A stretch of 64,000 nucleotides of DNA. It comes from Bugulina stolonifera. Its lineage: Eukaryota; Bryozoa; Gymnolaemata; Cheilostomatida; Bugulidae. The stretch lies in NCBI GenBank assembly GCA_935421135.1, contig OW285192.1, positions 3,081,501-3,145,500 on the forward strand. The letters run 5' to 3'. A model generated the notes under the pieces. It was not told the origin of the DNA. It made no database searches and worked only from the letters and a program-made list of their open reading frames with translations. Below, piece after piece: positions 1-12,000 of this stretch (within the stretch, counting starts at the first letter, position 1; each line of letters starts with the position of its first letter). A program made the translations under genes and the position numbers.

Positions 1-321
1 TATATCTGTATGTGTCATTATATTCATTATAAATGTATATGTATTATGTTATTGGTCGTTAGTATTGCCTGATTAACCAATAACTACTAGCAGCTACTCA
101 AGTGACTGAAATTGCACCAAGTGAGCCAAGGTCACCTATTGTTTTAGTATTACACTGTTACAATGGAACATATTTCAGTGCATTTGTCACAATGGTGCCA
201 TATTATTGTAATAATCCCACCTTGTGATGATACATGTATATTTAATATTCAGTTAAACCGTATTCAAACCGTTGCAGATATTATATGTGTACATGTATAT
301 TCTAAATTCTTGTGTTTACAG

Positions 322-3300
322 GGAAGCCTTTGATGGTAGACATAGATATCATCATAGCAAGCTTTGATGCCATATCAGAGGTTAACATGGTAAGTGGGGA
401 TTATTCCCATGTCGCACTCTTGACTGATAGCAGTCGCATACTGTGCATGACAATAGCCAGGGATTGTGGGCATGAGCACTAATAAGCTATTGATCATAAC
501 TAGAAGTTGTCCTCTCCCAATTTAACTTCCTCTTCTTTTTTGCTCCCAGAAAAAAAAAGAAGAGAAAGATAAATTGGGAGAGGACAACTTCTAATTATGA
601 TCAATAGCCTATTAGTGTCCATGATTGTGGGTTCCTTTAGAAGAAAGTCTATATTTCAGGACTACACGTTATTGCCTGAACACGTTTTGTGTATGCCATG
701 CCATGTGTATGCTTTTAGGACTATACCATTACTATGTGTATGATTTTAGGACTATTAATACCATTACCATGTGTATGTTTTAGGACTATACCATTACCAT
801 GTGTATGTTTTAGGACTATACCATTACCATGTGTATGTTTTAGGACTATACCATCACCATGTATCTGAACCAATACTGGAGAGATGAGAGACTGGAGTAT
901 GCAGAAGGTAGAGATGATCAACAGATGACTCTGACCGGAGACTTCGCAGACAAGATTTGGGTTCCTGACACCTTCTTTGCCAACGATAAGCACTCATTTC
1001 TACACAAGGTCACGGAGAGCAACAAGATGGTGAGGCTCAGTGGTGATGGTAACATAGCCTATGGTATGAGGTGAGTATTCACATAGCCTCAGCTACAACA
1101 ATAGGAAGTATTTAGTTAGAAAACATTTTACCTACATGTAGCTGCCATAATTATAATAAAATGCAATGAGTTTATTAGTTAATTAGTCTAAGTTAGTTCC
1201 ATATCCAAATATATAGTACAGCCGTGTCATATCGTAATACTTATTTGCTTCAGGTAAATAAAAAATTGAACATATTCTTTTAATTTCTCTTTATATTCAT
1301 GTATTTGATCAATAGAGTAATTAGCCACATGGTTCCAGTGCTCTTCAATTATTCTAATTAAAAAAGGAAATGCATATGCTCTTAGCCTCCAACAATAACA
1401 CCATAGAAGAAATTTTCACCTGCGTGACCTGATGAATACTACCTACACGTACATTTCACTTCCTAGGGCTATTCATTGGCCTACTCATGTACAATGTATG
1501 TATCTGTGTATCATGATCAATTGACTAATAAACCCATTGCAATACAGCAGTACATTGTATATGAGATTTGTAGATTATAATTATGTGGTGCATGTATAAA
1601 ACTGAGCTTTGTAGAATAGATCTGAGTTTGCAGTTTGGTACAAGCACCAACCAACCAAAAAATAGTGCATAGGTTGACACTCTGTTGAGAGAAGACAACT
1701 CCATAAAGTCATTATGTAGAACTATTACTTGTACATGATGGTATAATTATGGCTAGATGCTCTTTATTATCTTATATCATATTGTTGATGCTTTTACTTG
1801 GCTAAATCATATCTCTAATGTTATAATGACATCTATTTCTCATATTCAGAAGCAATGAAATTGGAAATCTGTTATCACAATTGCTATTTGCAGATTTGGA
1901 TGCTGCATAGCAATATAATACCATTTACCTCTCACCTTTCTACACATGCACTTGTCACAAAACAATGTACAACATAAACACTGCTCACTGCGTTATCATA
2001 TACTTTATACAATCATGTACTAGCTACTATTATTCCATTTAGGTTCACAACGACCTTGGCCTGTATGATGGACTTACACTACTATCCACTAGATATACAG
2101 AACTGTACTGTAGAGATCGAGAGCTGTAAGTTGTTAGGTGTCTAATCTATAACATTTGGGTGACTCGTTTGACAAGATGACAACTCCTTAGTTAAAAATT
2201 ATACACAAGCATGTACATGTACATGTAAGTTAACATTGGTAATTATAAGTTTTTACATTAGACTGCGCTACGTATTGAATAATTAGTTAGAAAAACTTGT
2301 ATACAGTTGTAATAATACATGTTTCCACCTGAGTCCCTCTGCTAGTAAAATATACTGGTTTGAGCACAAACCAACCTGATCCATAAACTAGTTAAAGAGT
2401 TGATAGAGAAGAAGAAAGTAGCAGAATACGGTACTTGTATACAATCATGCTTGTGCGTCTGCAATAAGCTCATAGTATCGAAGGTTGCCTAGTTAACATG
2501 CTATTACAATGATACAGATGGATACCCAATGGAAGACGTAGAGATGAGATGGAGGGTCGGCAAGAAGTCCATTGTTGGGACAGATAAAGTCAACCTACCA
2601 CAGTTCTCATTGGTCAGCTACAACACTTTGTCAACCATACAGGTGTTGGCCTCTGGTAGGTGGTGATTAGTTAATATAAACCTCTGTCTAATTTAATGTA
2701 TAGAACTATACTATAGATGATATTATAATTATTTACTGCAAAGGTAAAGCTTTGCAAGCTGCCATGAGTATTGCTTCCACTTCTGTTGAAGAAGCCAGTT
2801 AATTGCCACCAAGTACTGTGCCCAGTCAGATGAACTGCTAGCTCCCATATGCATCATATCTATCAATGGGTGTATCTTTCTCTCTTGCACAGATAGCAGG
2901 TTGTAGTTGATGACATTTAGTTATGATTGACTTTAGTACATAGTCACTCAAGTAGATTTACCAAGTACCAGCACCTAGATCATATGAATGATTATTTAAC
3001 CATCTATCTCCCTAAGTTATGCCGTGAAATCCCCAGTCCAGCGCTTGTGTTGCACACCCATATGATACCGTATCGCTGTAACATGTATATTTACAGGGCG
3101 ATATCAGAGATTATCTCTCAGCTTCCTGTTGAAGAGACACATTGGCTACTTCGTGTTCCAGACGTTTCTGCCGTCTATTCTGATCGTCATGTTGAGTTGG
3201 GTCTCGTTTTGGATCAACCATGAGGCGACGTCTGCAAGAGTAGCTCTAGGTTAGTGAGTGTGCTGTGAATACATGCTGGCAAGTAGTATTTGCATGCTGC

Positions 3301-6300
3301 AGTCAAAGTAGCAAAGTAATAATTTAACATAATAAAATAATCACCTCTGAGTAATACCAACAAGTATTACTCAGAGCTGATGAGGAGTTGTGTTCCCATG
3401 TTTACTCGACCTTGATCTATAAAATATAAATTTTGAGGAAATCTGTTTGTTTCAATGAAAAGAGTGAGAGAGGAAAGTAAAAAATTTTCTACCACTGACG
3501 CTGTGTTCCAGCTTTTCTACTGTAGTATCTATTTTACAGGCATTACCACAGTTCTCACAATGACAACAATTAGTACGGGTGTCCGAGCTTCCCTCCCTAG
3601 AATTTCTTATGTGAAAGCTATAGACATATATTTGGTAAGACTATGAAGTACACCATTACAGCTTCCATATCACAACCTTTGACTGTGATATTTGCTTTAG
3701 AATGTACATGGCATTGTAAATCTAACATCTTATGACGAGTGGCATACATGTTGCGTGTTAGATAAATGTAGTTGTCTCTTAGAGAGTCTTGTTTAATATG
3801 GCTACTCTACATATTTTATGATAGTTCGCTACTACCCTCTCCTACCTATTGTAGGTGATGTGTTTCGTATTCGTGTTTGTGGCATTACTGGAGTATGCTG
3901 CAGTCAACTACTTTTTCTGGGGAGCTCGGGCTAAGAAGAAGAAAAAGAAGGACAGAATGACAGCTACTGTGACGAGTAACACGATGCCAAGTCAGAATTA
4001 CCAGACTACATACAACAGTCAGACGGCCAATGGCAGGGCTACTATAGTCAACGAAGAGCACAAGGTAACCACTTCATGCTCTGTTTAATAGGTCAAAGTA
4101 ATCGCTCATCCACGACTATCCACTTACGCTAACATGTGTCACCCATTTGGGAGTTTTGTTCTCTTCACTGTAGCGTAAATCATATGCAAATTTAAATATC
4201 ACACCAAAGGCTTCCAGTGTCGTATAAAATAATGTTTGTTATCCTACAAACAAAAGTTGTCATATTTGCTGCTGCTGGTGACCAATTATTGTTACCCTAA
4301 ATATGATTCGCTTACATGTATTTAAGGTTTAAAGTTAGTTAGTTAAAGGCTAGTTAAAGGTGCGATAACTCCAGCTATGCCAAGCTGATGTCACATTGTT
4401 ATCACTGAGTGGATAGTGTTGGGGGAGTCATGGGGAAGGGTTAAACTAATATTAGTTTTTATAGATTACCTTGACCCACTATTCCCTCTACCTGTTAGTT
4501 GTAATAATGGTAACGTTAAGTGCCGGCAAGTACTAAATTGGCTGGTGACAAATTTTGTGATTAGAGATGGTCCAAAATTCTATGAACTATCAATTGCTAC
4601 TATTTACTGATAGCGCATTCTGTTTAACACCTTGACCTCTGGTACATATACTTTGTTTCTGTAAGTACAAGTATAAGTACATGCTAATAGGTATATACGG
4701 CTCAAGTTGGAAGTTTATTTTACCAGAGAAGTATCTACACATACTTCTTACCAAATTCTGTTACAGAGACTCTTCGGCTTACCATTAACTTATTGTATTT
4801 CCTTTACCTACAAATAACCCACTCACAGTGATTGAATTAACAACGAACTCTATGCTCCCGGCTCATAACCCAATGTTTATTATTTGCTTCATGGTAACCA
4901 TAGTAACACTGGCTCAGTTCCTCTCTTCTCTACCACTAACTCATCTCTAGAATTTGAATGTTTTATGTAGCAAAGAGCAGCTTTGTCTCAAAGACACCTG
5001 GGCACTCACAGCTACTTGCCCAAAGTTAAACTGAAGGTTTGTGAGAAGTTGTTCCCTCTTTCAGCTTCCACCACGGAGTGTATTTATTTATGGTTTTCTA
5101 GTATCTAAGGTGTGCTAAGTAGTATTATAGAAACCAATGCTGCACATAGACATATACTTTGTAATGCTTATTGCATTAAAAGTAATGTACCATTTGATAA
5201 ATATACTCCATGGGAAATAAATGTTCATGCTAAGTACTGATAACTCCAGTTGCAGAATCTAGGAGACTCGGTAAGCTTGACGATGATATTTCCCTTCTTC
5301 CCATGGATAGGTATTGGCTGCTCTACAGCCATGTATAAATGACTGTAGGCTATGGCTTTCCGATATTAATCTACAAAATAAATGACATCCGTCTCCAAAA
5401 AGCATTTTTGCTGACATGAAATAATTCAGTTTAAATTCAATTGAAGCGGTCAATGGACGTGTACACAGAGTACAACACATGAAGTTGATATTGACATGGC
5501 ATAATGTTATTGAGATATCTATGCAGCTTAGTTGCTGTGTATATTCTAAAAGGCATGGGAGCTATAGTCACAAACACGTAGAATAAACTCGTGTACTTTT
5601 CATCGGTTACCTCAGTAAACAGTTCTAACTTTGTTGATTATCGTACAGCAACTACAACTAATGCACTAGATTGCTAGCTAAGGTAGAGCTATCCCAGAAT
5701 ACACTGCATGGTTGATAGTAATTACATGTACATTGTCTAGTATATGTATGTAATAGTTTGACGATGAGGTGAGACAGTAATTACCATTGTTCTCCCTTGT
5801 CGGAGCACTGGTTCGATGTGTATATAATGACTCATCCCCTACTGGTCTCTCTCCTGTGGTCCTTCACTAGTTCCTCCCCTGTATCCCTTCACTGGTTCTT
5901 CCCCTGTATCCCTTCACTGGTTCCTCCCCTGTGATCCTCCACTGGTCCCTCCCCTGTGGTCCTGCTTACTAATCAACCATCATCATTGCTGCTGCGCATG
6001 AACCTTCAACTGTTTACAAATGGCAGTGTAGAAACAGATGTGTGATAAGAACAGGATTGGAAAGTAAAACTGCAAAATGAAGAGTCGGTTTTGGCATATC
6101 CTGCTACTAACCATACACACAAACCTTCTATTCTCACCTCCATCCTGCTACTAACCATACACACAAACCTTCTACTCTCACCTCCATCCTAGAATCATTC
6201 ATCCAGCTGAGCAACCATCTCATGACTTTAGTCGCAAGCCCTGTGAACTGGACCAAGGCTTAGCTCAGTGTACCCATAAGCATACAAGTACGTGACGTAC

Positions 6301-7577
6301 ATATGTATGTTCCAGCGTATATTATGTTAATACTCCTATGTGCCTACTGTGACGGCACTCCTGCATTAACACCTAACATGAAGAACTATTGGTAGAGCTA
6401 TAGACACTTATACAGAGTAATTTATTAGCAAATGTAAATTTTCAACAAGACCCAGACATGCTAGGTAAGTGTAGGCCTCCCATATTCTTCACGAGACCCA
6501 TTTATAATAAATAGTTTGACACACCCACTGCATCCTCATTCGATGGTTGTCCCTCACTCAGCCCACTCCACCACTGTTTCCTTCCCTGCCCTCTGCTCCC
6601 CTACCCTCTGCTCCCCTACCCTCTGCTCCCCTACCCTCTGCTCCTCTACCCTCTGCTCCCCTACACTCTGCTCCCCTACTCTCTGCTCCCCTACCCTCTG
6701 CTCCCTTATTCTCTGCTCCCCCATGGTACACCCTATCTACAAATACAATTCCTCTTTCTCTCACCAAGTTAAATAAGGTATTACCCTGGGTCAGGTGTTT
6801 TCCATTGAGAGTTCATCACTTTTATGTTCACTGTGGTAGCCACTTCTGAGACACTTGAACACGCTTGCGTAGTTGTTGTCATTGCAGCTATACGCTTACC
6901 AACACAGCTTATCCACACCACTGACCATATACATGTACATGTACATAACTATATAAGGTGTGATGATCAAGGTAGACTAAGGATCACAGTTCTGGTTGTA
7001 CTTTATATGGTCCGTGTTCGCAATCCGTTAATATGCTTTTAGTCTAGCATATTATTTACACGTGACTACCTTTCTATAATCACCTTTTACAATCCGGATA
7101 AATAACAGAACTTTCTAGTTCTTTTCAAGTCTATATTGAAGTAATTCTCATGCATTCCAGCTGAGTGATGACGGGGAGATTGAGCTGACGGAGGTGGGAA
7201 GGGACGATGCCCGTGTAAGCAATACCTTCACCTACCCACACATAGATGGAGAAGAGAGAGAACACATGCTAAGACAAAACAATAACAACCATGGAGAGTT
7301 CCACACAAGTATGCAGATTGAGAGTACACCTCGGCTGAGACGACCCTCTGGATTCACCGTTAGGAGCAAAGCACAGAGAGATCGTAAAGTATGGGTGAGC
7401 ATACGGCAAAGAGCTAAGGACATCAAAAGTAAGATCCCTGAGGTGAAGGACGTTAACAACATTGACAAGTACTCCAGACTATTGTTTCCCTTGCTGTTTC
7501 TTATATTCAATGCTTGGTACTGGGTCTACTACAGCGTCCTATCAAACATGGCCGTCTCAAAAGATGAGAACAATTAG
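322..7577 (+). CDS. GABA-A-like Cys-loop receptor subunit A (3' part, 8 exons)
   Basis: Pentameric ligand-gated anion channel subunit of the plasma membrane. Exons: 322-389, 844-1070, 2043-2125, 2518-2655, 3097-3249, 3540-3634, 3855-4064, 7161-7577; phases agree at every junction. The order is the beta-strand segment starting [17 protein letters not shown], the Cys-loop (two Cys with 13 residues between, holding YPLD), loop B ESYGY as in GABA-A beta subunits, loop C, M1 ([19 protein letters not shown]), the M1-M2 linker ARVALG expected for anion selectivity, M2 ([19 protein letters not shown]), M3 ([13 protein letters not shown]), a long basic cytoplasmic loop and M4. The stop is TAG at 7575. 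Signal peptide and first exons lie left of the window, as the paralog at 9049 shows. Closest match by eye is GABA-A beta/RDL type. Loop C lacks the aromatic found in vertebrate beta, so the agonist is uncertain. The 3.1 kb last intron holds only simple repeats. Confidence 0.93.
477..617. mobile_element. Hairpin MITE
   Basis: A 141 bp near-perfect inverted repeat. The left arm begins CACTAATAAGCTATTG and the right arm ends with its complement, CAATAGCCTATTAGTG. Both arms contain the core AGAAGTTGTCCTCTCCCAAT, with a short A/T-rich loop between. No coding capacity, so it fits a non-autonomous DNA element lying in an intron of receptor gene A. Shorter or divergent copies of the core recur through the window. 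Confidence 0.75.
704..843 (+). repeat. Tandemly repeated 3' splice site of receptor A exon 4 (5 copies)
   Basis: A mostly 30 bp unit, GTGTATGTTTTAG followed by GACTATACCATTACCAT, repeats up to the true exon. Potential AG acceptors end at 718, 749, 783, 813 and 843, and only the last leads into the open exon ([10 protein letters not shown]). Splicing at a regular upstream copy would read DYTITMCMF and then an in-frame TAG, because the acceptor TAG is itself in frame in a 30 bp unit. Confidence 0.9.
4065..7160 (+). other. Last intron of receptor A
   Basis: A 3.1 kb intron between the basic-loop exon and the M4 exon. It holds a degenerate repeat of CCTTCACTGGTTCCTCCCCT near 5865-5950, a 44 bp duplication near 6095-6190 and the pyrimidine minisatellite listed separately. 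I see no convincing exon or gene in the remainder. Confidence 0.7.
6589..6721. repeat. 15 bp pyrimidine minisatellite
   Basis: About nine copies of CCTCTGCTCCCCTAC in the last intron of receptor gene A. The unit is a multiple of three, which explains why several reading frames stay open through it; I see no sign that it is coding. It sits about 440 bp upstream of the M4 exon. Confidence 0.85.
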
Positions 7578-8835
7578 AATTTTCTATGTTGCTGATACAC
7601 TTTCTGACCATTACACATGGTGAAGTATTGAATTACGTATGATGAGTGGTTTACATGGGTCACCTTCCCCTGTCTTATTCGTTGGACTATCTCTCTAATT
7701 CACTCTATTTTGCTGATTCTAATTCTACAGTACAAACTGTTTAGTTTTACCTTCTCAGAATAGTATTTGGAGTTGTCTTCTATTGGCTATTTAATTACAT
7801 ATGTTGTCAATATATTTTATATTTTTCTAGATTCGGAAATAATCAATAGGAATTTAGATTCAACCAGACAAAACAATATTTTTGATTAACGAGAGCTTTA
7901 TTTGCCTAATGATACGACAACTATCTGGTATGTACAATGTATTTTCATGAAAATATCTATTTTTGATGTAAGTCAGTGGTCAAACGGAGATTCAAACGTG
8001 CTCATCATAAATAAACGGGCTTTTACTTGTATGTTAGAAATTTTTAATTAGTATTACTATCAGATATAACCCTATATTATACGTGTAATATTGTATCTTG
8101 TATTAAAATAAACTACTCTTTTAGTAAGTTCGAGTAATATAAAATAAAGTAATGATTTACTAATTTTTATATATGCTGCTACTTGTACATGGTGCCTAGT
8201 TGAATCTATTGCACCAATGTGTGTGTTACAGTAGCATTACTACTGTAGATCACATTAGCTCAGGGTAGGTGCATGGCTAAACAGGAAGTTGGATAGTCTT
8301 TGGTACTTGGTGGTTTCTCTTATCAGATTTTTATGCAGTGTAACCTGGGTCCAACTGTCTCATACATGCGCACGTCTTTATAAAAGTATGGTGCTGGCAG
8401 GTGGGTAGTAAGTGGTGGCAGGTGATGGCAGGTGTGTGTAGACCAATTGTAAGCAAGAACTGATGCATCCAGCCAGCTGACAGAAGGATTGCAATTGAAT
8501 AAGGAATGTTAAGTTCTTCCAATATATAAAGACATGGTATGATGTAACTTAAGTGCCGCAAGATGGAGAAGGTGCAATAACCTTTTTAAACCTGTGTACA
8601 TAATTTCACACTACATTAAGTAAATTACTTAAGTATATAATAAACATAATTTAAGCATCAATAAAACAATAAAAGATTGACTCTTATTGTCTTTGCCCAG
8701 TCTAGGGGACGGTACTTTGTAGGAGTGTGTATGTTTGATTGCATCCCATAATGAATAATTGATTGAGCAGAGCTGATTGTATAGTGTAGTATTGATGTGC
8801 TGCCTTTCCCACTCAGTTCATAAACCGCTGAGGGC
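7578..8835. other. Receptor A 3' flank and intergenic region
   Basis: AT-rich sequence after the receptor A stop. Poly(A) signal AATAAA occurs at 8107-8112, about 530 bp after the stop, and again near 8143. A copy of the GGAGTTGTCTTCT motif lies near 7770. I see no gene here. Confidence 0.6.
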
Positions 8836-8843
8836 TATAAATA
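8836..8843 (+). promoter_or_regulatory. TATA box candidate for receptor B
   Basis: TATAAATA lies 174 bp before the first in-frame ATG (9010) and 213 bp before the ATG at 9049. Position and orientation suit the receptor B promoter. This is a motif match only. Confidence 0.4.
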
Positions 8844-9048
8844 CTAGTTTCTGTTGGTAGGTACGGCAGCGGTGCTGCCTGTGCTAGCAGCTGCTACACA
8901 AACCACACTATTTCTATGACTCTGTAGCTTATCGACCAATCACATTGCTGGAACAGTCACTGACTATGAGATCTAACAATATTCCACATGTCACCATTTC
9001 TCGTCATATATGACATGGAAGCACCTGTCAACCACTAGCAGCTCCCCT

Positions 9049-12000
9049 ATGGAGATGGTTGCATTTAGACTTGTGTTGCTAGTGGCACTAACATTGCTGG
9101 GAAATACCAGGTACGTATAAGTAGGAAACACACGTAACTAACAATCTCTAAAGTGATGGTTCGATTGGGCAGTTTCACAACTAGATTTTTGGCAACTAAT
9201 TTAGCTTCCGGGTTCATGACTTTGAGACAGCTGTCTACTCATCAGATTGCAGTTTCTTCCTAGCTTTAGATTTACGTTTGTAACTATATGTAGATTATTT
9301 AGACTGGGGACAGTAAAGTATGTAACTTTCCCTACTACAGTGTTAGTAAGGAGCCCAAGCTACTTCACTTTATGCCCAGACTTGCACCTCCCTCGTATCT
9401 GTTTGTATGGGAGTCCAAGTGGAATATACTGGCACGTTGAAGTTGTACATGGACATCGACAGCATAGTTGATATTTTATTTCAATAACTACAACTCTCAC
9501 TGTTCAGTAAAACGAAAATACGAATGCTGACAGTGTCATTAAATTTCCAGAATTTTTCAAAGAGTTTTGTATGACAGAGAACATATGCGTTAAAAGACAT
9601 ACAACCATGTATGTATACCATGCATTAACTAAAATTGGCATAAAAGATCATCCTTTATAATGCTGTAACATGCAGTCATGTAAGTGAATAGTATTAGTGC
9701 ATGGTGTTTGTACGATTCGATTTTACCAGTACAAAGGAAGATATCCAGCCTTGCAACAGCACAACTTTAATACAGAGGAATCTTCCACTGTACAGGCTGA
9801 GTATATAACATGACAACATGGCAGTGAATAAATTCACCACTGGTAGCCATTTTCTGGTAGTAACTCATTAAAGCTATATTAGTACAACCAGGTACAATAT
9901 GTAATGTATAATAATTCACAGTAGACTGGTTTCGTAATGTTTGTTATCTTTCTTACAACTTTCATGTTGTTGCATGTATTATAATACACATTCTTGACAA
10001 TATTTGACAATGCAGTGTATAGCTATGAACATACTGTATATGCATACTATAATAATAATTATAGGGGTCTACACACAAATCAATATCATCATTAGTCAGT
10101 AAAACAGTTTAAATCAATTTGTTAACAAAGAATTATATAACCAGTGTCAAGTATTCATATTGCATACAAGACAGCAAATATTTTTAATTTACTTGAGTAT
10201 CATTACCTGACAATACTTATTATATTTCTTTACAAAACAACATTTTCCATGCAAATATTACAGCATCTACAGTATGCTGGAAATTGATTATGTTATATAA
10301 TATGTTTCATTGATGGGGCACTTGTGGCATTGTGTGCCGTTACAGCTGATTCTTTTTATTATAATAGAATGTGCTTGAAAAGAAATTATCCAGCACTTGT
10401 AGAGGATAAGCTAGTCAATCAGATAGAATTGCTGAGGTTAGATCATTTAGTATTACTTGAGTAGCCTTAGAGCATAGTTTATGATTGAAGCAATTAATTT
10501 GGGGGGTCACCAAAGGTTGAATAGAGATAAATACTTTACCTACATATACATGTATTTCAGTTTTACTGGAGGTCTTTGGAATTCTCTCATTTTTGTCTCT
10601 AACTTCGACCTTGATTGGATTTGAGCATCAGGGTCTACCTTGTACTTCCTGGTGTTAGCACGGCGCTCTAAAAGTCAGTCTAGACACTAAGTTCTACCCT
10701 GTAGGACTTACTAGTAGAACGAAGCCAAATAAATAATTATTCAAGATTAGATTCAAATATATGTTGCTGATAGAATTCTTGCTCAACATACCAGTATAGT
10801 ATAGAGCCAACATGTTATACTTAGAATTTAATGCTGTGTGTGTGTGTACACAATACTAAGACAGAATTATCTCCTCCTGTCAGTCAAAGCACTGCTGGCA
10901 GTATTTTTCGGTTTCTCTGTTTCTATTTGTGCAAAATGAACCTGTTGTGGGTAGACAACTCTAAAGCAATTTGACACCATAAATGTTACATTTAATGGCA
11001 CACATTTTTAACAAAGTAATAAGGCAGAGGCTAGAGTATCAATAATTGGCCACCAACCTCAGTGTTACGGGCTTTCATCCCACGATAAGACTATAACATG
11101 ATCACAACTTTTATAACTGGAGAAGAGATGATAATCCTAACTATAATACTTTACTCCGTCATTCTCCATCTTATTCCAGGGCAGCACCCGGCAACCCAAA
11201 GTCGCTGCATCACAATACCAGTCAGATGCTAGAGGAGCTCATAGAGGGATATGACATCAGACTGCGACCTCACTTCGGCGGTCAGTTTGTAAAGACAGTT
11301 TAGTGACGTTGTGATGGAATTCTCTGTCAAGCACAGCTCACTACTAAATAGTTATACCAGTCATGTTCATCATACATATACATAAGGAATATAATGTTCT
11401 ATATATATTTGTATGCACATGTATTAAGTTTTACTATAATTGTAGGCATCATTCAAACGTTTAATTCATTTCATTGATTTAATAAGAAAATGTGGGCTCC
11501 AGACATGTTGTGATGGTATGATCATGCACTATAAATATACTATAAGAGTATATGTAGGGTTTCTCTACCCTTCATGGCTTCTCCCATTGTCCACTATATC
11601 TGCTTATACTGCTTGCAATTTACATGTATATGTAGCTTAGCATTAGATGTATGCAGGACTGGGCTCCACATATTTATACCTCCCTCTTTAGCAATAGTTA
11701 CGATGGGAGGCTGTAATTCAGCTTATTTCTTCACATATAGATTCTGGTTTGCAGGAAAGCCTTTGGTGGTAGACATAGACATTATAGTAGCAAGCTTTGA
11801 TGCCATATCAGAAGTTAACATGGTAAGTGGAGATTATTCTAATATTGCCTTGATGAATCAGCTAAGCCAAGTCATCCCATGTACAGTAAGGCTCATCGCC
11901 AGGATTTATTGCCATCTAGAGCACACAGGCTATAATCGAGGTCTGTTACTGTTTACAAAAAGTCACATTGATACAGCTTTCATAAAAGTGAGCAAGAGCA

